From NCBI RefSeq assembly GCF_012767755.2, contig NZ_AP023189.1, positions 5,830,001 to 5,894,000 on the forward strand: DNA of 64,000 nt, written 5' to 3'. A program made the translations under genes and the position numbers. Shown here piece after piece: positions 26,191-34,159 of the stretch. Origin of the DNA: Pseudomonas tohonis (GTDB taxonomy: Bacteria; Pseudomonadota; Gammaproteobacteria; Pseudomonadales; Pseudomonadaceae). A model generated the notes under the pieces. It ran no database searches. It had not been told where the DNA came from and worked only from the letters and a program-made list of their open reading frames with translations. Numbering within the stretch: position 1 is the stretch's first letter; each line of letters starts with the position of its first letter.

Positions 26191-26278
26191 GATCCGCCCG
26201 TCGCCGGGGTGCCCTCCCGGGCGCCCCAGCGCGAATGAATTCCCACAACGGCGAACCCATGCGTGGACATGACCACTG

Positions 26279-26402
26279 CGTAGGGTGGAGGTCGCTTTTT
26301 ACCTCCACCAAGCGAGGCCGGGAATGGCATGTCGTTTTGCCTGAAGCGCTGCACCGATGGGTTTCGCCGGGCTCGCGGAACGCCGCCCGACCCATCCTAC
26401 GA
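26279..26402. repeat. REP hairpins upstream of the 59-aa gene
   Basis: CGTAG then GGTGGAGGT (26284-26292), loop CGCTTTTT, ACCTCCACC (26301-26309): same loop family as 6152 but with a changed, still perfectly paired stem. A second unit from GATGGGTTTCGC (26356) to GACCCATCCTACG (26390-26402) matches 20252-20300. The rest of the 390-bp gap (26191-26583) holds a TTGACC (26513) that could be the -35 of the small gene. Confidence 0.7.
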
Positions 26403-26583
26403 ATACGCCGAGCCCACGAGGGAGAGAGAGCGAGGCGAACCCCGTGCTGGCAGGGTGCACTTTGTGGGCACAGCGCCCTCCGTCGACGGGCCAGGCACCA
26501 CCAGTCGGCCACTTGACCCGGATCATTTTCTGTCATCTACCCGGGTCTACACTGGGGGCTCACTTTCTCAGGGAGAGGGCACC

Positions 26584-26763
26584 ATGAAAATCATAGTCCG
26601 ACCGCTCCGCACCACCCAGGGCAACAGCTGGCAGGTCTGCATGGACCAGCACGCGGTGAGTTTCCGCAGCGAGGCCGAGGCCCGGCGCTTCGTCGCCACG
26701 CTGGAAGCGCGCCTCAAGGCGCCCCACGTCCTGCCCGAACCTGCACGACGGGCCGCGAGCTAG
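26584..26763 (+). CDS. Small uncharacterised 59-aa protein
   Basis: A 59-residue protein, MKIIVRPLRTTQGNSWQVCM at the start, then a helix-prone stretch SEAEARRFVATLEARLKA. I do not recognise a family. It looks real: AGGGAGAGGG lies three to twelve bases before the ATG, codon use fits the genome, and a TTGACC promoter-like element is 70 bases upstream. No signal peptide or membrane segment. Its stop overlaps the stop of the convergent exporter gene within the palindrome CTAG. Confidence 0.6.
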   Translation: MKIIVRPLRTTQGNSWQVCMDQHAVSFRSEAEARRFVATLEARLKAPHVLPEPARRAAS

Positions 26764-27950
26764 CCGAGCACCGACGGCTGGCCCCGGGTCAGCCGCCAGG
26801 TGATCAGCGACGCACACACGGCTCCGGCGCCGCACAGGCAGATCACCATCGCCATCGGCATCGCCGAGCCATCGTGCAACACCCCGACCAGCGCGGCGGC
26901 GCCCGCCGCCACGCTGAACTGCAGGCTGCCCATCAGCGCCGACGCACTGCCGGCATGGCGGCCCTGGCCGGCCATCGCGCTGGCCGAGGCGTTGGGGATG
27001 ATGATGCCCAGGCTGGCGATGCAGCCGAACAGCGGCACCAGCAATGGCCACAGCGCCTCGGTATGCGCGTGGGCCACCGCCAGCAGCGCCAGTGCGCACC
27101 CCAGGTAGAACCACACCACCCGACGCATCCAGTAGGCCGGCCCGCCGAAGCGCATCAGCCAGGCGTTGACCTGGGCCACCAGGATGAAGCCCAGGGCGTT
27201 GCCGCCGAACAGCCAGCCGTAGTGCTCCGCCGGCACGCCGTAGAGTTCGATGAAGACGAAGGGCGAGCCGGCGATGTAGGCGAACATGCCGGCCATCGAC
27301 AGGCCGCCGGTCAGGGCGTAGCCGATGAACACCCCGTCCCCCAGCAACCGCTTGTACTGGCCCAGGGCACCGCGCAGCGGCGGCCGCTCGTCGCCCGTGG
27401 TCAGGGTCTCCGGCAACCACAGGTAGACGCCGGTGAGCACCAGGGCGCTGAACAGGGTCAGCCCGTAGAAGATCGACGGCCAGCCGAACAGGTCCAGCAG
27501 CAGCCCGCCGCCCAGGGGCGCGAGGATGGGCGCCAGGCCCATCACCAGCATCAGTTGCGAGAACACCTTGGCCGAGGTGATGGGGTCGCACAGATCGCGC
27601 ACCACCGCCCTCGAGACCACCATGCCCGCGCAGCCGCCCAGGGCCTGGACGAAGCGCGCGCCGATCAGCCACTCCAGGCTCGGCGCCATCGCGCAGGCCA
27701 CCGACGCCAGGGTGAACAGGCTCACCCCCACCAGCAGCGGCAGGCGCCGGCCGAAGCGGTCGGCGATCGGCCCGTAGAGCAGTTGCCCGATGGCCAGGCC
27801 GATGAAGTAGGACGCCAGGCTCAGCTGCACGTGCTCGACGTCGGTGGAGAAGGCCAGGGCCAGCGCCGGGAAGCTCGGCAGGTAGAAGTCGATGGCCATC
27901 GGGCCGAAGGCACTGAGCGACCCGAGGATCAGCAGGATGCGGAAATTCAT
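26760..27950 (-). CDS. Bcr/CflA family MFS drug exporter
   Basis: 396 residues with 12 membrane segments. Family marks: FGPMAIDFYLPSFPALA in TM1, ADRFGRRLPLLVG in loop 2-3, and RFVQALGGCAGMVVSRAVVRDL in TM4, typical of Bcr/CflA multidrug exporters (bicyclomycin, chloramphenicol or sulfonamide types). An inner-membrane proton antiporter. A hairpin lies just upstream at 27968-27990, so it is probably separated from the RND genes. Confidence 0.88.
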   Translation of the reverse strand: MNFRILLILGSLSAFGPMAIDFYLPSFPALALAFSTDVEHVQLSLASYFIGLAIGQLLYGPIADRFGRRLPLLVGVSLFTLASVACAMAPSLEWLIGARFVQALGGCAGMVVSRAVVRDLCDPITSAKVFSQLMLVMGLAPILAPLGGGLLLDLFGWPSIFYGLTLFSALVLTGVYLWLPETLTTGDERPPLRGALGQYKRLLGDGVFIGYALTGGLSMAGMFAYIAGSPFVFIELYGVPAEHYGWLFGGNALGFILVAQVNAWLMRFGGPAYWMRRVVWFYLGCALALLAVAHAHTEALWPLLVPLFGCIASLGIIIPNASASAMAGQGRHAGSASALMGSLQFSVAAGAAALVGVLHDGSAMPMAMVICLCGAGAVCASLITWRLTRGQPSVLG

Positions 27951-27960
27951 GGTTCACCTG

Positions 27961-27990
27961 AAAACAGGGCGCCGCCCCGAGGGCGGCGCC
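27961..27990 (-). terminator. Hairpin terminator between the RND and MFS genes
   Basis: GGCGCCGCCC (27968-27977), loop CGA, GGGCGGCGCC (27981-27990), followed on the minus strand by CTGTTTT. It should end the RND operon before the exporter gene, although the T run is short. Confidence 0.65.
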
Positions 27991-28072
27991 GTTGACTGCA
28001 AAAGAGACCGTGGAGCGGGCGTGCGGTTCGATGTCCGGTGGCCTCCCGCGTGCGCGGGGATGGCGCCGGACG

Positions 28073-31000
28073 TCACTCGGCGGCCGGTGCCTTCTTCTTG
28101 CGCCCCAACCTGTCGGCGGCGGATTCCACCAGCAGATAGAACATCGGGATGAGGAAGGTTGCCAGCAACGTGGCGGCAAGCATACCGCCAATCACGCCGG
28201 TACCGATCGAATGTCGGCTCGCCGAGCCCGCGCCGCTGCTGATGGCCAGCGGCACGCACCCGAGGATGAAGGCCAGCGAGGTCATGACGATGGGCCGGAA
28301 GCGCAGCTTGGCCGCCTCCAGCGCCGACTCGAAGATGCCCATGCCCTCTTCGCGGCAGAGCACGGCGAACTCGATGATGAGGATGGCGTTCTTCGCCGCC
28401 AGGCCGATCAGCGTCACCAGCCCCACCTGGAAGTACACGTCGTTGGACAGCCCGCGCAGCCACACCGCGAGGATGGCGCCGAACACCGCGAAGGGCACCG
28501 CGGTGACCACGGCGATGGGCAGGGTCCAGCGTTCGTACTGGGCGGCGAGGATGAGGAACACCAGGATCAGGCCGAAGACGAAGGCCTTGCTGCCCGAGCC
28601 CTGGGTCGCCAGCTCCTGGTAGGCCGAGCCGATCCAGCCGATGCTGTAGTCCTCGCCCAGCACCTCGTCCGCCACCTCCTGCATCGCCGCCAGTGCCTGG
28701 CCGGAGCTGTAGCCCGGTGCCGGTCCGCCGAGGATCTTGGCCGCCGGGTAGACGTTGAAGCGTGCGTAGGAGTCCGGCCCGAGGATGCGCTGCACGCGCA
28801 CCAGGGACGACAGCGGCACCAGGTCGCCGGAGGCCGAGCGCACGTACACCTGGCTCAGGTCCTCGGGCTTGCGACGGAACTCGGATTCGGCCTGCAGGCT
28901 CACCTGCCAGGTGCGCCCGTAGAGGGTGAAGTCGTTGACGTAGTAGCTGCCGAAGGTGGACTGCATGGCGGTGAACACATCGTTCACCGCCACCCCCAGC
29001 GCGCGCGCCTTGGTGCGATCCAGGTCGACGTAGTACTGCGGCACGTTGGCGTTGAAGGTGGTATTGACCCCCACCAGCTCCGGGCGCTTGGAGATGGCGC
29101 CGATGAACTTGGTGACCGTCTCCTCCAGCTGCGCGACGCTGCCGCCGGAGCGGTCCTGGATGTACGCCTCGAAGCCGCCGGTGGTGCTCATGCCGGTGAT
29201 CGGCGGCGGGTTGAAGGTCATCACCACGCCGTCCTTCTGCCCGGCGCCCATGGCCATGAAGGCGGGCGGCAGGTTGCGCGCGTCCAGCTCGTCGGTGGTG
29301 CGTTCCTTCCAGTCCTTCAACGGCACGAAGGACACGCCGGCGTTGCTGCGGGTGCCGAAGGTGAGCACGTCGAAGCCGGCGAAGGTGACCACGTCCTGCA
29401 CCGCCGGGTGCTTCATCAACTGCTCGGTCACCGCGCTGGTGACTTCCTCGGTGCGAGTCAGGGAGGCCGCCGGCGGCAGGAAGTAGGCGTTGATCACGTA
29501 GCCCTGGTCCTCGTCCGGCACCAGCGAGCCGGGCACCCGGCCGAACAGCAGCACCATCAGCGCGATCATCCCGCCGAACAGCAGCACGCCGATGAGGCTG
29601 CGCTTGAGGAAGAAGCGCACGCCGGCGGTGTAGCCGTCGGTGGCGCGGTCGAAGAAGCGGTTGAACCAGCGGAACGGCGCCGCCGGTTCGTGATGGGTGG
29701 GCTTGAGCAGCAGGGCGCAGAGCGCTGGCGAGAGGGTCAGCGCGACGATGCCGGAAATCACCACCGACACCGCGATGGTGATCGCGAACTGCTTGTACAT
29801 CTGCCCCGCCAGGCCGCCGAGGAAGCCCACCGGGATGAACACCGCGCAGAGCACCAGGACGATGGCGACGATGGGCCCGGTGACCTCCTCCATGGCCTTG
29901 ATCGAGGCGTCGCGCGGGCTGAGCTTCTCGGTGCGCATCACCCGCTCGACGTTCTCCAGCACCACGATGGCGTCGTCCACCACGATGCCGATGGCCAGCA
30001 CCATGCCGAACAGGGTCAGCAGGTTGATCGAGAACCCGAGCATGTACATGCCGGCGAAGGTGCCGATCAGCGACACCGGGATGGCCAGCACCGGGATCAG
30101 CGTGGCGCGCCAGTTCTGCAGGAAGATGAAGACCACCAGCATCACCAGGATCAGGGCCTCGACGAAGGTGTGGATCACCTCCTCGATGGAGACCTTGACG
30201 AACTTGGTGGTGTCGTAGGGGATCTTGTAGGCGATGCCGTCGGGGAAGCGCTTCTCCAGGCGCTTCATGGTGGCCTCGACCGCCTCGGCGGTGTTCAGGG
30301 CGTTGGCGCCGGGCTGCAGGTAGATGCCGAAGGCGGCGTTCTGCTGGCCGTTCAGCGAGGTCATCAGCGAGTAGTCCTGGGCACCCAGCTCGACCCGTGC
30401 CACGTCCTTGAGCAGCAGGCTGGCGCCGGTTGCGTCGGTGCGCAGGATCACGCTCTCGAACTCCTTCGGCTCGGTGAAGCGTCCCTTGGTGGTGACGGTG
30501 TAGGTGAAGTCCTGGGGCTGGTTCAGCGGCTGCTTGCCGAAGCTGCCGGCGGCGAACTGGGAGTTCTGCTCCTGGATGGCCTTGACCACGTCGGTGGGGG
30601 TCAGGTCGTACTGCGCCAGCTTGTCCGGCCGCAGCCAGATGCGCATGGAGTAGTCCTTGGAGCCGAACTGGCTGGCATCGCCCACGCCGGGGATGCGCTT
30701 GAGCTCGTCGATCACGTTGATCAGCGCGTAGTTGCTGATGTAGATCGGGTCGCGGGAATTGTCCGGGGAGAACAGCGTCACCACCTGGAGGATGTCGGAG
30801 GACTTCTTCTCCACCTTCACGCCCTGCCGGCGCACTTCCTCGGGCAGCTTGGCCAGCGCCGCCTGCACCTTGTTGTTGACGTCGATGGTGGCCTGGTCCG
30901 GGTCGGTGCCCACCTGGAAGTACACGGTCAGGCTCATGGCGCCGTTGCTGTCGGAGTTGGACAGTTGGTAGATCATCCCCTCCACGCCGTTGATCTGCTG

Positions 31001-31201
31001 CTCCAGCGGCGCCGCCACGGTCTCGGCGATGACCTGGGAGCTGGCGCCCGGGTAGCTGGCGGATACCGATACCTGCGGCGGCAGGATCTCCGGGTACTGG
31101 GCGATGGGCAGCGCGCGCATGGCCGCGAGGCCGCCGAGGATGATGACGATGGAGATGACCGCGGCGAACACCGGGCGGTCGATGAAGAAGCGTGAGATCA
31201 C
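28073..31201 (-). CDS. RND multidrug efflux transporter, HAE1/AcrB-like
   Basis: 1042 residues, 12 membrane segments and two large periplasmic domains. [20 protein letters not shown] start, [17 protein letters not shown] in TM4 with the proton-relay aspartates, and the ending [26 protein letters not shown] are typical of HAE1 pumps such as MexB and MexF. The start codon is GTG with GAGGAGC before it. Second gene of an operon with a membrane-fusion protein; no outer-membrane factor is encoded here, so it must borrow one. Substrates unknown. Confidence 0.92.
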   Translation of the reverse strand: MISRFFIDRPVFAAVISIVIILGGLAAMRALPIAQYPEILPPQVSVSASYPGASSQVIAETVAAPLEQQINGVEGMIYQLSNSDSNGAMSLTVYFQVGTDPDQATIDVNNKVQAALAKLPEEVRRQGVKVEKKSSDILQVVTLFSPDNSRDPIYISNYALINVIDELKRIPGVGDASQFGSKDYSMRIWLRPDKLAQYDLTPTDVVKAIQEQNSQFAAGSFGKQPLNQPQDFTYTVTTKGRFTEPKEFESVILRTDATGASLLLKDVARVELGAQDYSLMTSLNGQQNAAFGIYLQPGANALNTAEAVEATMKRLEKRFPDGIAYKIPYDTTKFVKVSIEEVIHTFVEALILVMLVVFIFLQNWRATLIPVLAIPVSLIGTFAGMYMLGFSINLLTLFGMVLAIGIVVDDAIVVLENVERVMRTEKLSPRDASIKAMEEVTGPIVAIVLVLCAVFIPVGFLGGLAGQMYKQFAITIAVSVVISGIVALTLSPALCALLLKPTHHEPAAPFRWFNRFFDRATDGYTAGVRFFLKRSLIGVLLFGGMIALMVLLFGRVPGSLVPDEDQGYVINAYFLPPAASLTRTEEVTSAVTEQLMKHPAVQDVVTFAGFDVLTFGTRSNAGVSFVPLKDWKERTTDELDARNLPPAFMAMGAGQKDGVVMTFNPPPITGMSTTGGFEAYIQDRSGGSVAQLEETVTKFIGAISKRPELVGVNTTFNANVPQYYVDLDRTKARALGVAVNDVFTAMQSTFGSYYVNDFTLYGRTWQVSLQAESEFRRKPEDLSQVYVRSASGDLVPLSSLVRVQRILGPDSYARFNVYPAAKILGGPAPGYSSGQALAAMQEVADEVLGEDYSIGWIGSAYQELATQGSGSKAFVFGLILVFLILAAQYERWTLPIAVVTAVPFAVFGAILAVWLRGLSNDVYFQVGLVTLIGLAAKNAILIIEFAVLCREEGMGIFESALEAAKLRFRPIVMTSLAFILGCVPLAISSGAGSASRHSIGTGVIGGMLAATLLATFLIPMFYLLVESAADRLGRKKKAPAAE

Positions 31202-31213
31202 GGCGGACGCTCC

Positions 31214-32392
31214 TCAGGACTGTTTCGGCTGGTCGGCGGGCTTGTCCTGCGCTTCGACGGCCTTGACCGGCGAGTCGGGCCGCACCTTCGGCAAGCCCTC
31301 GACGATGACCCGGTCGCCTTCGGCGACGCCGGACTCTATGACCCAGCGCCCCTCGGAGGTGTCGCCGGTCTTCACCTCGCGTACCCGTGCGACACCGTCC
31401 TTGTCCACCACGAAGACGAAGGTGCCGCGCGGCCCCTGGGCCAGGGCGCGCTCGGGCACGGTGATCGCCCTGGGCCGGCTCAGGCCCTTGACCAGCACCC
31501 GCACGAACTGACCCGGCAACAGCTTCTGCTCGGGGTTGGGCACCACGGCGCGGGCACTGACGGTGCCGGTGCCGGTGTTGACGAAGCTGTCGGTGAAGTC
31601 GACGCGCCCCTCCAGCGGGTAGGTGGAGCCGTCGCCGAACTTGAGCACGGCGGCCATCTTGCCGCCCTCGGGCAGGGTCAGCTTGCCGGTCTGCACCTCC
31701 TCGCGGATGCGCTCGGCCTCGGTGTCCGGGTAGCCGAAGTTGACGTAGATGGGGTCGAGCTGGGTGAGCTGGGTCAGCAGGCTGGAGTTGGGATCGCCGG
31801 CCACCACCAGGCTGCCCTCGGAGCGGGTCTCCTTGCTGGTCATGCCGGTGATGGGCGCCTCCACCGTGGTGTAGTCGAGGTCGATCTGCTTGGCCTGCAC
31901 GTTGGCCTCGGCGGCCTGCACGTTGGCCTTGCTCTGCTCGAAGTTGGAGACGGCGTTGTCCAGCTCGCTCTCGCTGGCGAAGCCCTTCTTCTGCAGCTCG
32001 CGGATGCGCTTGAGGTCACGCTCGGTCTGGCGGTAGCGCGCCTGCTCCTGGGCCAGCGCGCCCTTGGCGCTGGCCAGGGCGGCCTGGTAGGTGCGCGGGT
32101 CGATGCGGAACAGCACCTGGCCCTTCTGCACCTTGCTGCCCTCCTGGTAGGTGCGCTCCTGGAGGATGCCGCTGACCTGGGCACGGACCTCCACCTCGCG
32201 GTAGCCGGCGGTACGCCCGGCATATTCCAGGGTCATCGGCAGGGGCGCCGCCTTCACCGTTTCCACCAGCACTTCCGGGGGCGGCGGGGCCGCCTTGGCC
32301 GGAGCGTCGGCCGCCTCGGCGACCAGGCTCAGCGAGGCCAGGGCGAACGCGCAGAGCCGCAGGGAAAAGGTGAAAGAGGGTGATAACGGCAT
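31214..32392 (-). CDS. RND efflux membrane-fusion protein, MexE/AcrA type
   Basis: 392 residues. A signal peptide (LCAFALASLSLVAEA) has no lipobox cysteine, so the protein is probably anchored by its signal segment or soluble, unlike AcrA/MexA. Then lipoyl, alpha-hairpin (ALAQEQARYRQTERDLKRIRELQKKGFAS, coiled coil) and beta-barrel domains; VEAPITGMTSKETRSEGSLV closes the lipoyl half-motif. GGAG is eight bases before the chosen ATG; an ATG six codons earlier is possible. It joins the inner-membrane pump to an outer-membrane channel. Divergent from a TetR gene. Confidence 0.9.
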   Translation of the reverse strand: MPLSPSFTFSLRLCAFALASLSLVAEAADAPAKAAPPPPEVLVETVKAAPLPMTLEYAGRTAGYREVEVRAQVSGILQERTYQEGSKVQKGQVLFRIDPRTYQAALASAKGALAQEQARYRQTERDLKRIRELQKKGFASESELDNAVSNFEQSKANVQAAEANVQAKQIDLDYTTVEAPITGMTSKETRSEGSLVVAGDPNSSLLTQLTQLDPIYVNFGYPDTEAERIREEVQTGKLTLPEGGKMAAVLKFGDGSTYPLEGRVDFTDSFVNTGTGTVSARAVVPNPEQKLLPGQFVRVLVKGLSRPRAITVPERALAQGPRGTFVFVVDKDGVARVREVKTGDTSEGRWVIESGVAEGDRVIVEGLPKVRPDSPVKAVEAQDKPADQPKQS

Positions 32393-32410
32393 CGTGCGTC
32401 TCCATTCCAT

Positions 32411-32550
32411 GACAGCGCCTGGTTGGCAAAAACAGGAATCAGGTCAAGGCTGGATACATGCGTTCACGCTGGTAAAAGCAGTATCCGACCGCAAAATCGG
32501 TAAACTCTGGCCCCCGAGCAAGAAGCCTAGACAGTATTCGTCCAACTGCT
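32411..32550. promoter_or_regulatory. Divergent control region of the RND pump and TetR genes
   Basis: 140 bp between divergent genes. It contains GGATAC (32452-32457) and GTATCC (32481-32486) as a 6-bp dyad with a 23-base spacer, and the internal palindrome GCGT-TC-ACGC (32460-32469). Probably the TetR operator lies here, but its exact extent is not clear. Confidence 0.45.
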
Positions 32551-33180
32551 ATGCGCAGAACCAAAGAAGAAGCGGAAAAGACCCGCACCGATATCCTGGC
32601 CGCCGCCGAGGTCCTGTTCCTCGAAAACGGCGTCGCCCACACGTCCCTCGAGCAGATCGCCCGGGCGGCGGGCGTCACCCGTGGCGCGGTCTACTGGCAC
32701 TTCCAGAACAAGGCCCACCTGTTCCACGAGATGCTCAACCAGGTGCGCCTGCCACCGGAGCAGATGGCCCAGCGACTGCACGGCGCCGAAGGTCGCGACC
32801 TGCTGCAGTCGTTGCTGGAGCTGTGCGTCGAGGCCATCACCAGCCTGGCGCTCGACCAGCAGCGCCATCGCATCTTCACCATCCTCCTGCACCGCTGCGA
32901 GTTCACCGAGGAACTGCGCGAGGCGGAGGATCGCCATAACGCCTTCGTCAACCAGTTCATCGACCTGTGCGAGGCGCTGTTCGCCCGCCCGGGCTGCGTC
33001 GAGCGCCTGCTGGACGGGCTCACCCCGCGCCTGGCATCGCGTGCCTTGCACGCGCAGATGATCGGGCTGTTCACCGACTGGACGCGCGACCCCGAGCTGT
33101 TCGACCCGCAGCGCGAGGCCGGCGTGCTGGTGGGCACCCTGTTCCGCGGGTTGTTCCGCGACTGGGACCAGGGCGCCTGA
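32551..33180 (+). CDS. TetR family repressor, AcrR/TtgR-like
   Basis: 209 residues. HTH at about 10-55 (ILAAAEVLFLENGVAHTSLE, RGAVYWHFQNKAHLFHEML), the form seen in AcrR, TtgR and SmeT efflux repressors. The C-terminal helices form the ligand pocket. Divergent from the RND pump genes it very probably represses. Its stop is seven bases from the end of the convergent copZ gene. Confidence 0.87.
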   Translation: MRRTKEEAEKTRTDILAAAEVLFLENGVAHTSLEQIARAAGVTRGAVYWHFQNKAHLFHEMLNQVRLPPEQMAQRLHGAEGRDLLQSLLELCVEAITSLALDQQRHRIFTILLHRCEFTEELREAEDRHNAFVNQFIDLCEALFARPGCVERLLDGLTPRLASRALHAQMIGLFTDWTRDPELFDPQREAGVLVGTLFRGLFRDWDQGA

Positions 33181-33187
33181 CCGGGCC

Positions 33188-33385
33188 TCAGGCCGCTTCG
33201 GCCGCGTAGCCTTCCTCGCGGATGGCCGCCAGCACCTCGTCCAGGGACAGCCGGCTGGCCACGCGCACCTCGCCCGCGCCCAGGTCGACCTGGACCTCCG
33301 CCGCCGGGTCGCGGCTCTGCAACGACTGGGTGATGGCGCGGACGCAGTGGCCGCAGGACATGCCGCTTACCTTGAGAATCTGCAT
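33188..33385 (-). CDS. copZ: Copper chaperone, HMA domain (CopZ)
   Basis: 65 residues, one heavy-metal-associated ferredoxin-like domain. The metal site is GMSCGHC (residues 8-14, CxxC). It carries Cu(I) to the efflux ATPase or buffers it. AAGGAG precedes the ATG by nine bases. A CueR-type promoter with 19-bp spacer lies 40-60 bases upstream on the same strand. Confidence 0.92.
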   Translation of the reverse strand: MQILKVSGMSCGHCVRAITQSLQSRDPAAEVQVDLGAGEVRVASRLSLDEVLAAIREEGYAAEAA

Positions 33386-33416
33386 GATCGACTCCTTGCT
33401 CGATGGGACTGGAGCC

Positions 33417-33447
33417 AGTCTCGGGCTTGCCACCGTGGCAAGGTCAA
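33417..33447 (-). promoter_or_regulatory. CueR-type promoter/operator of copZ
   Basis: On the minus strand TTGACC (33447-33442), a 19-base spacer carrying the dyad CTTGCCA-CGG-TGGCAAG, then GAGACT as -10. The overlong 19-bp spacer with a centred dyad is the hallmark of MerR/CueR-activated promoters. Confidence 0.82.
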
Positions 33448-33497
33448 GCGTGCCGCGATCCCCTACACTCGATGCATGCCGTCCCGGAGTCGCCGCC

Positions 33498-33869
33498 ATG
33501 TCCCCCACCCGCCTCTGCCTGCTCGCCCTGCTCGCCCTCGCCGGCTCGGCGCAGGCCCAATCCCCCATCGACTACGGCGTGCTGATCGTCAGCCGCGAAC
33601 GCGTCGAACTGCCCACCAGCTGCGACGTCGGCCTCTACCTGCAGGACCAGCTCGCCGCGCGCCTGGTGCAGGGCGAAAGCATCGCCTTCAACCTGCCGCC
33701 AGGCCCGGTCGCCATCCGCCTCGGCCTGCTCGGCCCCGTCCGCTGCAAGCCCGGCATCGAGCAGCAGCGCCTGCAGTCCATCAGCCTGGAAGCCGGCGAA
33801 GTCCGCAGATACCGCCTGGCGATGAACACCGCCGGCCTGTACCTGACCCCGGCGCTGGCCAATCCCTGA
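33498..33869 (+). CDS. Small secreted protein of unknown function
   Basis: 123 residues with a clear signal peptide ([20 protein letters not shown], cleavage about 20). The mature 103 residues contain two cysteines (TSCDVG, RCKPG), likely a disulfide, and no recognised domain. No CxxC, Met-rich or His-rich copper motif is visible, though the gene lies between the two CueR-controlled promoters and diverges from copZ. CGGAG precedes the ATG at a distance of 9-10 bases. Confidence 0.65.
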   Translation: MSPTRLCLLALLALAGSAQAQSPIDYGVLIVSRERVELPTSCDVGLYLQDQLAARLVQGESIAFNLPPGPVAIRLGLLGPVRCKPGIEQQRLQSISLEAGEVRRYRLAMNTAGLYLTPALANP

Positions 33870-33976
33870 CCGACAGCACCCGCCCAGGCGGGGCCTCCCG
33901 GCTCGCGAGGATGCAGGTGAACGCACCGTCACTCCAGCGAACGCGGGAACCCACTGGAAAAGGGGGGCCGGGCCAT

Positions 33977-34067
33977 CGCGGATGAATCCGCTCCCACAAA
34001 GAAGCACGTGCCCATGAGGGCGCCGTGTGCGCCGGGTGGATCGCTGGGCGAATGAATTCGCCCCTAC
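33977..34067. repeat. Two REP elements upstream of copA
   Basis: CGCGGATGAATCCGCTCCCA (33977-33996; repeated at 60415) and GCGAATGAATTCGCCCCTAC (34048-34067). The second recurs exactly, inverted, at 36581-36600 after copA. The 33870-34159 gap has no gene apart from these and the CueR operator. Confidence 0.8.
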
Positions 34068-34102
34068 GGATGGGGCACCGAAGCGGTGTGACAACTCGCC
34101 GC

Positions 34103-34133
34103 TTGACCTTGCCCTCGTGTCAAGGTCGATCCT
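34103..34133 (+). promoter_or_regulatory. CueR-type promoter/operator of copA
   Basis: TTGACC (34103-34108), 19-base spacer, GATCCT (34128-34133). The dyad GACCTTG (34105-34111) / CAAGGTC (34121-34127) covers the spacer, as expected for MerR-type copper activation. The gene starts 27 bases after the -10. Confidence 0.87.
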
Positions 34134-34159
34134 GTGGGCAATCCAGGAGGAATTGCCCC

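Noticed and set aside
27992..31195. A 1067-codon open frame on the plus strand opposite the RND pump gene
   Set aside because: It mirrors a well-supported RND protein in a GC-rich genome, where the complementary frame rarely meets stops. Its translation is Gln/His/Val/Gly-rich with no domain and no ribosome binding site.
32452..32486. Defined TetR operator GGATAC-N23-GTATCC
   Set aside because: The spacer is longer than in AcrR/TtgR operators; reported only as part of the control region.
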